This document shows, one piece after another, positions 27,250 through 35,377 of a stretch of 60,216 nucleotides of DNA. The position numbers and the translations under genes are program-made. How positions within the stretch are numbered: position 1 is the first letter of the stretch; every line of letters starts with the position of its first letter. The notes under the pieces were generated by a model. It saw only the letters and a program-made list of their open reading frames with translations, did not search any database and was not told where the DNA came from. The DNA lies in contig NZ_STGY01000072.1 of NCBI RefSeq assembly GCF_004912275.1, positions 159,323-219,538 of the forward strand. The letters run 5' to 3'. This stretch comes from Glycomyces buryatensis. Its GTDB lineage: Bacteria; Actinomycetota; Actinomycetes; Mycobacteriales; Micromonosporaceae.

Positions 27250-27676
27250 ACCATCACGAGACGCCGAGATGCTCGCTCAGGCCGGGCTCGCACTGCTCGG
27301 CGAGGCAGGCACACCCGCAGACGTTCAGTCGGCATGGAAGGTGTTCGCCTCGGCAGACGCCAAGCCCTCCGTGCGGGTCTCGGACTCGCTGGGTGAGACC
27401 TCACTGACCATTCTGGACCAGGCCTGGAATGCGATGGCGAATCAGTTGAACATCATCTCGGGCGACGGGGAATTCCTGCTCACCGTGGAAGGAGAGGGAA
27501 CGTTCGGCAAGCCGTGGCTGCATGTCCGGACGGACGGGAGGCCGACGATCCGTGATCTCGGGCCCTACCCGGGCGAGCCAGGGTTCATCGCGTCCAGTCT
27601 GGACCGCTCCGCAATGGTGGCGGTGAGCACCGAGGAGTACGAGTTCTGGGTTCTCGTGGCCGACAACGGAGAATAG
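27233..27676 (+). CDS. Hypothetical protein in the CHAT cluster
   Basis: The product has 147 aa from the ATG at 27233, inside the end of the SUKH gene. It is soluble and acidic, with a helical first third (AEMLAQAGLALLGEAG) and a beta-rich remainder (EFLLTVEGEGTFGKPWLHV, EEYEFWVLVADNGE). No known motif. The overlap suggests translational coupling with the SUKH gene, and the fold pattern would suit an immunity-like protein. Confidence 0.65.
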   Translation: MNSAAEPSRDAEMLAQAGLALLGEAGTPADVQSAWKVFASADAKPSVRVSDSLGETSLTILDQAWNAMANQLNIISGDGEFLLTVEGEGTFGKPWLHVRTDGRPTIRDLGPYPGEPGFIASSLDRSAMVAVSTEEYEFWVLVADNGE

Positions 27677-27681
27677 CGCAC

Positions 27682-28395
27682 ATGCCAACCGCCACGCTGA
27701 TCGACGGCCCCGCGCTCGGAGCGCTCCTCAACCGGCACGACTTCGCGCCTGAGCGCCTGCCGCCCGCATTGTGGCTCCCTGCTGATCATCCGGACGACGA
27801 GCGGAGCTTGCTCGCCGCCCTCCGTTCCTCGTGGGAGAACTGCCAGTGGTACGGGATGGGGACGTGGTTCGCGCCGGGTACCGCGGCAGAGCCACCGCCG
27901 GGTATGGCCGATCGCTACGCCGACCTACAGCGCGACCTCATCGCCGAAGGGTCATTGACGACGCCCCAAGGGCTTCGGGTGCGTTCGGAGTGGAGCACGC
28001 TCGACCCCCGCTCGAGCGCCGTCCACGAGTTCCTCAGGGCGACCCGGGCGGCCGGATCGTGTCTCTCGCTCGCCGCGCAGGGCACCTCGCCGCGAGCCTG
28101 GTACGCCGCGTCGACCGCCTTGCTGCACCGAGCTCTGACCGTTTTTGGAGGGCTGGGCGACCTGGACCGCAGGGAGGTCGACGACTCGGCAACGCTCACC
28201 TATCTGGCCTCGGGGCCCGCCGCCGGATACGCGAGCCTGATCCCGCTGGATCTCCATCCCTGGGGAGGCTGCGTCGTTGCCGGCGACGCGACGTTCCTAT
28301 CCGTCCTCAGGGAGTCGTTGCCCGACCCTCTGCCGGGTCTGGCGGAGGTCTCCTGGGAGCACGTCGTGGGCCGCGCGGGTGGACTGGCACTTTGA
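27682..28395 (+). CDS. Hypothetical protein closing the CHAT cluster
   Basis: The product has 237 aa and starts five bases after the previous stop. It is rich in Trp, Pro and Leu (PPALWLPADHPDDERSLL; SLIPLDLHPWGGCVVAGD). No signal peptide or membrane helix and no family I recognise. It is the last gene of the run; the next gene is a MerR regulator with its own signals about 190 bases on. Confidence 0.65.
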   Translation: MPTATLIDGPALGALLNRHDFAPERLPPALWLPADHPDDERSLLAALRSSWENCQWYGMGTWFAPGTAAEPPPGMADRYADLQRDLIAEGSLTTPQGLRVRSEWSTLDPRSSAVHEFLRATRAAGSCLSLAAQGTSPRAWYAASTALLHRALTVFGGLGDLDRREVDDSATLTYLASGPAAGYASLIPLDLHPWGGCVVAGDATFLSVLRESLPDPLPGLAEVSWEHVVGRAGGLAL

Positions 28396-28592
28396 CGATC
28401 GCTTCCGCCCGAACCGCAGCCGGAGCGTCCCGGCTGCGGCCCCGTCTCCGTCGCGATTGCCGATATCATTCGTCAGGATCCCGCCCTCACCCGTTTCGAG
28501 CCGAATGCGTTCGACGGTGTCGCGATGCATGGCTTTGACTGGAGCCATCGACGCGAGAGCATCGACCACAGTGGACCAATGAGGTGACGACC

Positions 28593-29324
28593 TTGGCATG
28601 GAGCACCCGCGAGATCGCCGAGCTCGCCGGTACCAGCCTCCGGGCGGTACGGCACTACCACGAGGTGGGCCTGCTCGATGAGCCCGAACGGCTCCCCAAC
28701 GGCTACAAGCAGTACGGCGTCGCCCATCTCGTCCGGTTGCTGCGGATCAAGCGTCTGGTCGACCTCGGTTTCTCCCTGCCCCAGATCGCCGATGTGGGCG
28801 ATGACGACCACCATCCCGAGGAGGCCCTGCGCAACCTCGATGCCGAGCTCGCGGCCACCATCGAACGCCTGCAACGCATCCGCGTCGAGCTCGGCGTGAT
28901 CCTGCGCCAGTCCGCCCCGACCGACCTGCCCCCCGAACTCGCGCCCGCGGCAGCCGCCGGACTGTCCGAAACCGACCGCTCCTTTGTGGTCGTCATGAGC
29001 CGGATCCTCGGTCCACGGTCCGTCCAGGCGTACGGTGACCTGCTGCGGGACCCGCCCGACGATCCCGTCGGCCGCGAATTCGACGACCTGCCCGCCGACG
29101 CCGACGAGCCGACCCGCATCGCCCTGGCCGAACGCCTCGCGCCGTTCGCACGCGATCTCAATGAGCGGCACCCGGAGCTGAACGACTTCACCGACGCCCC
29201 GCACAGCGAGGGCTTCATCAAGCGGTCGATCGGCAAGACCCTCAGGGACCTGTACAACCCCGCGCAACTGGACGTCATGCAGCGCATCCATGCGCTCATA
29301 TACGAACCGCCGCAAGCCGATTGA
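28593..29324 (+). CDS. MerR-family transcriptional regulator
   Basis: The product has 243 aa from a TTG at 28593, preferred because GAGGTGA sits six bases upstream and the family usually begins AWSTREIAELAG. A GTG nine bases earlier (28584) is the alternative. The N-terminal winged helix is typical (TREIAELAGTSLRAVRHYHEVGLLDEP), followed by a long dimer helix and a C-terminal helical effector domain of unknown ligand. It precedes the secreted peptidase gene by 133 bases. A promoter of MerR type lies in the gap and is the likely target. Confidence 0.88.
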   Translation: MAWSTREIAELAGTSLRAVRHYHEVGLLDEPERLPNGYKQYGVAHLVRLLRIKRLVDLGFSLPQIADVGDDDHHPEEALRNLDAELAATIERLQRIRVELGVILRQSAPTDLPPELAPAAAAGLSETDRSFVVVMSRILGPRSVQAYGDLLRDPPDDPVGREFDDLPADADEPTRIALAERLAPFARDLNERHPELNDFTDAPHSEGFIKRSIGKTLRDLYNPAQLDVMQRIHALIYEPPQAD

Positions 29325-29379
29325 TCCGCCGGCCGCGCGCCGCTCCATGTGATCTCGTTCATGAAACCGCGCCGAGCGC

Positions 29380-29410
29380 TTGACCATGCCGCTACGGCAT
29401 GGCCTGAACT
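29380..29410 (+). promoter_or_regulatory. MerR-type promoter with 19-base spacer and 19-bp palindrome
   Basis: TTGACC (29380-29385) and TGAACT (29405-29410) are 19 bases apart, the stretched spacing that MerR proteins correct. The perfect inverted repeat CCATGCCG-CTA-CGGCATGG (29384-29402) fills the spacer. It lies 48 bases before the peptidase ATG. Confidence 0.75.
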
Positions 29411-29457
29411 GTGCCCCATAGCCCCCAAAAGGGGGCGACAGGGCAGGAGGAAACGAG

Positions 29458-31062
29458 ATGCAACGACGACGAATCGTCGGGATCGGCGTGACACTGGCGG
29501 CCGCGGCAGGACTCACCGCGACGCTGGTGACCTTGCCGGCGATCGCCGACGACGGCGACGCGAGCAAAGTGGACTGGGGAGCGTGTCCGGAGGACGTGAC
29601 GGGAGCGGAGCGCCTGGAATGCGCCACGGTTCCCGTGCCGCTCGACTACGACGAACCCGACGGCACCCGCATCGATGTCATGATCTCCCGGCTGGCCAGC
29701 CAGAACGAGGCCGACCGACGGGGCGTGCTGATGCTCAACCCGGGCGGGCCGGGTGGTGCGGGACTGTCGCAGCCGACCGACCTGGTGGACCTGGGGCTGC
29801 CGAACGGCGTCTCGGACGCCTACGACCTGATCGGCATGGACCCGCGAGGCGTCGGCCATTCCTCGCCGGTGAGCTGCGGCTTCACCACCGATCAGGACTA
29901 CGGGGCCAATGTTCCGCCGTTCGCGGTCGACGAGGCCGCGGTCGCCGAGCGAGCCGCGATCGCCGAGGGTGTCGCCGAGCAGTGCGCCGCGAACGATCCC
30001 GACGGGCTCATGCAGCACATGACCACGGCCAACACCGCCCGCGACATGGACTGGATCCGCCAAGCGCTCGGCGAGGAGAAGATCAACTTCTACGGCTCCT
30101 CGTACGGCTCCTCGCTGGGCTCGGCCTACGCCTCGCTGTTCCCCGAGCACAGCGACCGGATCGTGATCGACAGCAACGGCGGCGACACCGCGCTCGACTT
30201 CGCGATGCAGCGCCGGTGGGGCCCCGGAGTGGAGGAGAGTTTCCCGACCTTCGCGGCCTGGGCTGCCGAGCGGCACGACAGCTACGGTCTGGGACAGACC
30301 CCGGAGGAGGTGCGGGAAGGCTACTTCGCGCTGGCCCAGCAGCTCGACGAGCAGCCCGTGGACATCTTCGACGGCCCGATGTTCCGGTTCTACGTGTTCT
30401 TCACGCTCTATAAAGAGTCGTCCTACGGGCCGATGGCCCGGCTGTGGGAGTCGCTGGCCGCCTCCGACGAGGACGAGGTCCGCCGCCAGGCCGACCAGCT
30501 CGATCTTCCGGTGCCGGCTTCGCGGGCCGACGGCACCGAAGGGGCGGCTGAACCGTCGCCCTTCGACAATGCCCTGTCCGCGTACCTGGCCGTCACGTGC
30601 AACGACACCGACTGGCCTGAGGACGTCGCGACCTACCAGGACGCGGTCGCCGCCGACCGCGAGGAGTACCCGATGTTCGGCGGGGCCGGCGGGAACATCA
30701 CTCCCTGCGCCTTCTGGCACAACGACCCGCTCGAGCCGCAGGTGGCGATCACCGATGAGGGTCCGGCGAACGTCCTGGTGCTCCAGAACGAGCGAGACGT
30801 GGCCACCCCGCTGGAGGGCGGGCACCTGGTCAGCGAGGCGTTCGGCGACCGGGCCCGCCTGGTCACCGTCGACGACGACGGCCATGGCGTCTATGTGTAC
30901 GGCGACAACCCGTGCGCGCTGAACATCACCACGGACTACCTTGTGGACGGCGAGTTCCCGGAGTCGGACGTGCGCTGCGAGGCTTCAGACGAGTCGGGCC
31001 TGGACCTGGACGACACCGGCCAACAGCAACGAGCCGAAGCACTCGACCGATTGGGGCTGTAG
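29458..31062 (+). CDS. Secreted tripeptidyl aminopeptidase-like alpha/beta-hydrolase
   Basis: The product has 534 aa. A Sec signal (1-31, ending PAIADD) is followed by an S33-type alpha/beta-hydrolase of family length. It has an oxyanion region LNPGGPGGAG, a nucleophile Ser in GSSYGSSLG, the Asp in NERDVATPLEGG and the His in DDDGHGVY. The C-terminal cap matches TAP-like proteins. Such enzymes remove tripeptides from secreted proteins or act on related esters and amides; some detoxify antibiotics. It is probably induced by the MerR protein encoded upstream. AGGAGGAAA precedes the ATG. A long hairpin follows. Confidence 0.9.
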   Translation: MQRRRIVGIGVTLAAAAGLTATLVTLPAIADDGDASKVDWGACPEDVTGAERLECATVPVPLDYDEPDGTRIDVMISRLASQNEADRRGVLMLNPGGPGGAGLSQPTDLVDLGLPNGVSDAYDLIGMDPRGVGHSSPVSCGFTTDQDYGANVPPFAVDEAAVAERAAIAEGVAEQCAANDPDGLMQHMTTANTARDMDWIRQALGEEKINFYGSSYGSSLGSAYASLFPEHSDRIVIDSNGGDTALDFAMQRRWGPGVEESFPTFAAWAAERHDSYGLGQTPEEVREGYFALAQQLDEQPVDIFDGPMFRFYVFFTLYKESSYGPMARLWESLAASDEDEVRRQADQLDLPVPASRADGTEGAAEPSPFDNALSAYLAVTCNDTDWPEDVATYQDAVAADREEYPMFGGAGGNITPCAFWHNDPLEPQVAITDEGPANVLVLQNERDVATPLEGGHLVSEAFGDRARLVTVDDDGHGVYVYGDNPCALNITTDYLVDGEFPESDVRCEASDESGLDLDDTGQQQRAEALDRLGL

Positions 31063-31083
31063 CGACCCGAACCAAGATCGAAT

Positions 31084-31130
31084 AGTCGATGGCCGCGCCT
31101 CACGTTCAATGTGAGGCGCGGCTATCGACT
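31084..31130. terminator. 20-bp stem terminator between convergent genes
   Basis: Bases 31084-31103 pair with 31111-31130 around GTTCAAT, with one G-T pair. It serves the peptidase gene on the plus strand and the esterase gene on the minus strand. Confidence 0.9.
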
Positions 31131-31182
31131 ACTCGGGCGGTCTACTGGCCGACGTCCGAGGTCGAAGCGTTCGCAAGCTTCA

Positions 31183-32127
31183 TCAAGCCGGGTCCGACTG
31201 GTGCAGGCCGAAGAACTCGATGGCGAGCTGCGCCATGCCGGTCTGCGGCAGGTCGTGCCCGGAGCCCTCGGCAGTGATGGACTCGACGCCGACGGTTCCG
31301 CTCGCGTCCGCGTAGCGTTCGCGTTCCCAGTTCGACTGCGGCCGATCGGTGGACGTCGGATTCTGGCTCAGCCCGAACACGTCCGTCCACTGGTCGACCT
31401 CTTCCTGGAGGAGCTACGGGACGAGGGAGTCCTGATCGCCGTGCCAGAGCTGCACCCGGGGTCTCGGACCGCTGTATTCGGGGTAGGCCTGCCGGACCGC
31501 GTCGCCCCACGCCTGCGGGGCCTGGTCCATGCTCCCGTTGACGCACTTGCTGGTCTGGGGCGGGAAGTCGGCCTCGTTCTTGAAACAGGTGAAGGGCACG
31601 CCCATGAACACCGTTCCGGCCGCGAACACGTCCGGGTAGAGCGCGAGGAGGGCGTTGGTCTCCATGCCGCCGGAGGAGCTGCCGGTGACGTAGATCCGCT
31701 CCGGATCGCCGTCGTACTCCCGCTCCGCGTATTCGACCATCGAGACGACGGATGCCGGGTCACTGCCGCCGCCTCGGGTCTTGGACGCCTCCGACCACAC
31801 GTCGAAGCAGTTGCCCATCGACGTCTGCTTCGTGGCGGTGGGGTAGATGACGATGAAGCCGTACTGGTCGGCCAGCGAGGCGAACTCGGAGCCCGAGTAG
31901 AACCCGGTCCCTGATCCGCCGCAGCCGTGCATGGCCACAAGGATCGCGGGCTCGGCCGGGCGGGTGTCCGGCACGTAGATGTGCATTCGCAGGTTGCCGG
32001 GGTTCTCGCCGAAGTCGGTCACCTCGGTCAAGGAGGCCGCGGCGGCCGCGGGCGCGAATGCGATCCCGGCGGCGATGAGCAGCAGTCCGCTGAGGACGGC
32101 CGCGAAGACGGTTCTCGTTCGTTTCAT
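31183..32127 (-). pseudogene. CE1 esterase (feruloyl/acetylxylan type) broken by in-frame amber codon
   Basis: Reading from the ATG at 32127 gives a Sec signal (1-31), Ser151 in GSSSGG and the Asp-loop WHGDQDSLVP, then TAG at 31414-31416 (codon 238). Past the stop, the same frame carries on without a shift as the expected family tail (LLQEEVDQWTDVFGLSQ, then GSGHDLPQ with the catalytic His at about 291) to a natural stop at 31183. One C-to-G change in a TAC tyrosine codon would explain it. The 237-aa product lacks the triad His. The family includes feruloyl and acetylxylan esterases, which fits the neighbouring hydroxycinnamate genes. It could be a sequencing error or a real recent loss. Confidence 0.85.
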
Positions 32128-32225
32128 GATGGATTCTTTCCCTCCTTCACGCCGAGGTCGCTGCAGAAAACTCGGCTGGGTCATTCGTCGAGTACACGAC
32201 GATCGATACAGATATGAATGAGAGT

Positions 32226-33518
32226 TCAAGGAGTCGGCCGGGTCAGGTCGCTCCGGTGGGTCTCCTTGACCGCCCAGATGCACAGGACCGTGATCAGGCA
32301 GCACGCGGCGATGACCGCGGAGAGCATCACCGGGCTCGCACCCGCGGCGAGCAGCGCGGCGAACGCGAGGGGCGTCGCGCCCGCGCCCGTCGAGGAAATC
32401 TGGTATCCGAGCGAGGCGCCCGTATAGCGGGTGCGGGTGCCGAACATTTCGCTGTACAGGGCGGCCAACGGCCCGTACATCATCGGGTGGACGACGGCCT
32501 GCCCGAGGACCACGGCGAGGACGAGCAGTACCCAGGAGCCGGTGTCGATCAGCGGGAACAGCACGAACGCGACCGCGGCCATGCCGAGCGCCCCGACCAT
32601 CACGACCGGGCGCCTGCCGATCCGATCCGACAGGGCCGAGTATCCGAGTATGCCGGCCACCGCAAGCGTCGAGGAGATGACGAGCGCGTTCAGGACCGCG
32701 CCGCGCGCGAATCCGCTCTGGACCGCGTACGAGACGACGAACACCGTGATCGCCGACTGGGCGACAAATGCGCCGAAGCCGATGCCGATCGCCAGCAGCA
32801 GGTTCTTCGGGTGCCGCTTGATCACCTCGAGCAGCGGCCACGACTCCGACGCCGCTGGAGCGGCGTTCGTGAAGACCGGGGTCTCCACGACCTTCATCCG
32901 CACGAACAGGCCGAGGGCGAGGAGGGCGATGCTGCCCAGGAACGGAATCCGCCAGCCCCACGCGAGGAACTGCGCTTCGGTGGTGCCGGCGGCGACCAGG
33001 GCGAGCATTCCCGTGGAAACGACCATGCCGCTCGGGGCGCCCGCGTTGGTGAACGAGGCCCACAGGCCGCGCCGCGAGGTGGCGTGCTCGGCCGAGAGCA
33101 GTACCGCTCCGCCCCACTCGCCGCCGAGCGCGATCCCCTGCACGATGCGCAGGGCGACCAAGAGGATCGGCGCCAGTGCGCCGACCTGCTCGTACGTCGG
33201 CAGCAACCCGACGAGGGTGCTGGCGATGCCCATAGTGGCCATGGTGATGATGAGCATCTTCTTGCGGCCCAGCCGGTCGCCGAAGTGACCGAACACGATG
33301 CCGCCGAGCGGCCGCGCGAGGTAGCCGGCGAAGAGGGTGCCGAAGCTGGCCACCGTACCGACGAGCGGGTCCAGGTCGGAGAAGAAGACCTGGTTGAACA
33401 CGAGGGCGGCGGCGGTGGCGTACAGAAGGAAGTCGTAGAACTCGATCAGACTGCCGAGATAGCTGGAGAAGACTGCTCGGCGGAGCTGCGTGCTCGACGC
33501 CGCGTCGGTCCGAGACAT
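32226..33518 (-). CDS. MHS-type MFS transporter, probably for hydroxycinnamate or aromatic acid
   Basis: The product has 430 aa with twelve predicted helices. It has MHS-family marks: LIEFYDFLLYATAAALVF in helix 1, GHFGDRLGRKKML between helices 2 and 3, and GGEWGGAVLLSAEH in helix 5. Members bring small organic acids in with protons. It diverges from the PaaX-SDR-amidohydrolase-ligase-MaoC-PobA operon and shares a regulatory region with it, so a p-coumarate- or 4-hydroxybenzoate-like substrate is inferred. This would match the role of CouT in Rhodococcus. Confidence 0.88.
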   Translation of the reverse strand: MSRTDAASSTQLRRAVFSSYLGSLIEFYDFLLYATAAALVFNQVFFSDLDPLVGTVASFGTLFAGYLARPLGGIVFGHFGDRLGRKKMLIITMATMGIASTLVGLLPTYEQVGALAPILLVALRIVQGIALGGEWGGAVLLSAEHATSRRGLWASFTNAGAPSGMVVSTGMLALVAAGTTEAQFLAWGWRIPFLGSIALLALGLFVRMKVVETPVFTNAAPAASESWPLLEVIKRHPKNLLLAIGIGFGAFVAQSAITVFVVSYAVQSGFARGAVLNALVISSTLAVAGILGYSALSDRIGRRPVVMVGALGMAAVAFVLFPLIDTGSWVLLVLAVVLGQAVVHPMMYGPLAALYSEMFGTRTRYTGASLGYQISSTGAGATPLAFAALLAAGASPVMLSAVIAACCLITVLCIWAVKETHRSDLTRPTP

Positions 33519-33580
33519 TGCGCGCCTCCGGTCGGGGTAGCGGTGGCGGGCCGGTCGGGCGGCCGGCCCGTTCCCAAATA

Positions 33581-33624
33581 AACTTAGGCAGATACGTGAC
33601 GACAGTCAATACATTGACTATTAT
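33581..33624. promoter_or_regulatory. Divergent promoters with shared palindromic operator
   Basis: For the transporter, TTGACT (33604-33609, minus) and TAAGTT (33581-33586) are 17 bases apart. For the PaaX gene, GTGACG (33596-33601) and TATTAT (33619-33624) are 17 apart, and the -10 box ends six bases before the ATG, so that mRNA is leaderless. The palindrome AGTCAAT-AC-ATTGACT (33604-33619) covers the transporter -35 and touches the PaaX-gene -10. It is the likely PaaX binding site. Confidence 0.75.
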
Positions 33625-33630
33625 GAATTC

Positions 33631-34464
33631 ATGGCAAGTGACATAGCCGAGGTGCGCCCACAGGCGCTCCTCCTCACGTTCTTCGGCGGCCACGTGCTCG
33701 GACGCGGCGTGCGCGTGTCGACCGGCAGCGTCTTGAAGGTGCTCGACCGCGTCGGGGTCGCCCAGCACGCCGCCCGGTCCGCGCTGGGCCGGATGGCCGA
33801 CCACGGCCTCCTGCAACGGCATCGGCGCGGGCGCCAGGTCTACCTGGGGCTCACGTCCCGCTCGCGCGAGATCCTCAACGACGGCGAGATTCGCATCTGG
33901 AGGACCGGCGTCGTCAACGACCGCTGGGACGGCACCTGGACGCTGCTCGGCTTCACCGTCCCCGAATCGCAGCGGCAGCAGCGCCACCTGCTGCGCTCCC
34001 GGTTGCTGTGGGCCGGGTTCGGCTCCCTCCAGGGCGGACTGTGGATCGCCCCCTCCCCTGTGGAGGTGAACGCCGTGCTCGAGGACATCGAAGCGGCCGA
34101 GCACGTGAAAGTGTTCCAGGCCCGGGCGATCGCCCCCACCGACGTCGACGACCTGGTCGGCGGCGCCTGGGACCTCCAAGGACTCGCGAAGACGTACCAG
34201 CGGTTCATCGAACGATGGTCGCCGGACCCGCCCGAATCCGAGGCGATGGACGCGCTGGCGCGGCAACTGCAACTGACCGCCGAGTGGCTGCAAATCCTCC
34301 GCCAGGACCCGCGCCTGCCGATCCGGCACTTGCCGGACGATTGGCCAGCCGAGCAGGCCCAGCGGCTCTTCCGGCGGCTCCACGCCGCCCTCGAACCCGA
34401 GGCGCGGGCCATCGCCGTCGAACTGCTGGAGACCATTCCCGACACTGACGAAGGAGCGAGCTGA
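33631..34464 (+). CDS. PaaX-family transcriptional repressor
   Basis: The product has 277 aa. The N-terminal winged helix (QHAARSALGRMADHGLL at about 40-57, then RQVYLGLTSRSREIL) and the PaaX C-terminal half (WDGTWTLLGFTVPESQRQQRHLLRSRLLWAGFG, GLWIAP) are both present at normal length. PaaX proteins sense aryl-CoA thioesters, and this operon makes aryl-CoAs from its ligase, so the inducer is probably a hydroxycinnamoyl- or benzoyl-type CoA. It is first in the operon and would control itself and the divergent transporter. The stop shares one base with the SDR start. Confidence 0.9.
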   Translation: MASDIAEVRPQALLLTFFGGHVLGRGVRVSTGSVLKVLDRVGVAQHAARSALGRMADHGLLQRHRRGRQVYLGLTSRSREILNDGEIRIWRTGVVNDRWDGTWTLLGFTVPESQRQQRHLLRSRLLWAGFGSLQGGLWIAPSPVEVNAVLEDIEAAEHVKVFQARAIAPTDVDDLVGGAWDLQGLAKTYQRFIERWSPDPPESEAMDALARQLQLTAEWLQILRQDPRLPIRHLPDDWPAEQAQRLFRRLHAALEPEARAIAVELLETIPDTDEGAS

Positions 34465-35375
34465 TGGACCTGACCGGCAAGATCGTCATCGTCACCGGCG
34501 CCGGCCGCGGATTGGGGCGGGCGTACGCCCTCGCACTCGCCAGGGCCGGCGCCGCGCTCGTCGTCAACGACGTCGACAGCGCCGCCGCGGAAGCAGTGGT
34601 GGGCGAAGCCGCCGCCGTCGGCGGTCGGGCCGTCGCCGTGACCGGGGCCGTCGGCAGCACGGAAGTGGCCGAGTCGCTCGTCGAACTGGCGTTCAAGGAG
34701 TTCGGCCGCTTGGACGGCCTGATCACGAACGCCGGCGTGCTGCGCGATCGGATCCTGTGGAAGATGTCCGACGACGACTTCGACACGGTCGTCAACGTCC
34801 ACCTGCGCGGCACCTTCACGTGCGTGCGCGCGGCCGTCCAGCGAATGCGCGCGCAAGGCGAAGGCGGCCGGATCGTCGTGGTGGGCTCGCCGGCCGGCCA
34901 GCGCGGCAACGTCGGCCAGACCAACTACTCGGCCGCCAAGGCGGCGATCGTCGGCATGGTCCGCACCTGGGCCATGGAGTGCGCGCGGGACGGGATCGCG
35001 GTCAACGCGGTGATTCCGGTGGCGGCCACGGCTATGACCGAGAGCATCCCGATGTTCGAGCCGTACGTGCGCGAGTCGCGGGAGCACGGCCGACCGCTGC
35101 CGCAGTGGCTTCGCGCCGGGGCGGGTTTCGGGACGCCGGAGGACGCCGCGGAGTTGCCGGTGTTCCTGCTGTCGGACGCCGCCGCCTCGATCACGGGTCA
35201 GGCCATCGGCATCGGCGGCGACCGATTGGCATTGTGGTCGCATCCCCACGAAGCGGTCCTGGCCCATCGCGACGGCGGATGGGACGCCGACGCGATCGCG
35301 GCAGCATGGCCCGCCGTGTTCGACGCCAGGATCGAGTCGTACGGGATCCCAGACGTCGAGAATCCGGGGGCCTGA
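34464..35375 (+). CDS. SDR dehydrogenase, probable 3-hydroxyacyl-CoA step of hydroxycinnamate degradation
   Basis: The product has 303 aa. It has the Rossmann motif TGAGRGLG at the N-terminus, NAG near 90 and the Ser...Tyr-x3-Lys triad (VVVGSPAG, NYSAAK). In the p-hydroxycinnamate (cou) route known from Rhodococcus, an SDR oxidises the 3-hydroxy-3-aryl-propionyl-CoA to the beta-keto ester. This gene sits with ligase, hydratase and amidohydrolase homologues, so that step (the CouN role) is the best inference. Shares one base with the PaaX gene and is two bases from the next. Confidence 0.85.
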   Translation: MDLTGKIVIVTGAGRGLGRAYALALARAGAALVVNDVDSAAAEAVVGEAAAVGGRAVAVTGAVGSTEVAESLVELAFKEFGRLDGLITNAGVLRDRILWKMSDDDFDTVVNVHLRGTFTCVRAAVQRMRAQGEGGRIVVVGSPAGQRGNVGQTNYSAAKAAIVGMVRTWAMECARDGIAVNAVIPVAATAMTESIPMFEPYVRESREHGRPLPQWLRAGAGFGTPEDAAELPVFLLSDAAASITGQAIGIGGDRLALWSHPHEAVLAHRDGGWDADAIAAAWPAVFDARIESYGIPDVENPGA

Positions 35376-35377
35376 CG

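Noticed and set aside
28297..28599. A 100-codon minus-strand frame before the MerR gene
   Set aside because: It overlaps the end of a coupled plus-strand gene, has no ribosome site and shows no domain.
31414..34383. A minus-strand frame of 989 codons spanning the esterase, transporter and PaaX genes
   Set aside because: It runs through the transporter in a wrong frame and only its end is the true esterase. The esterase starts at 32127.
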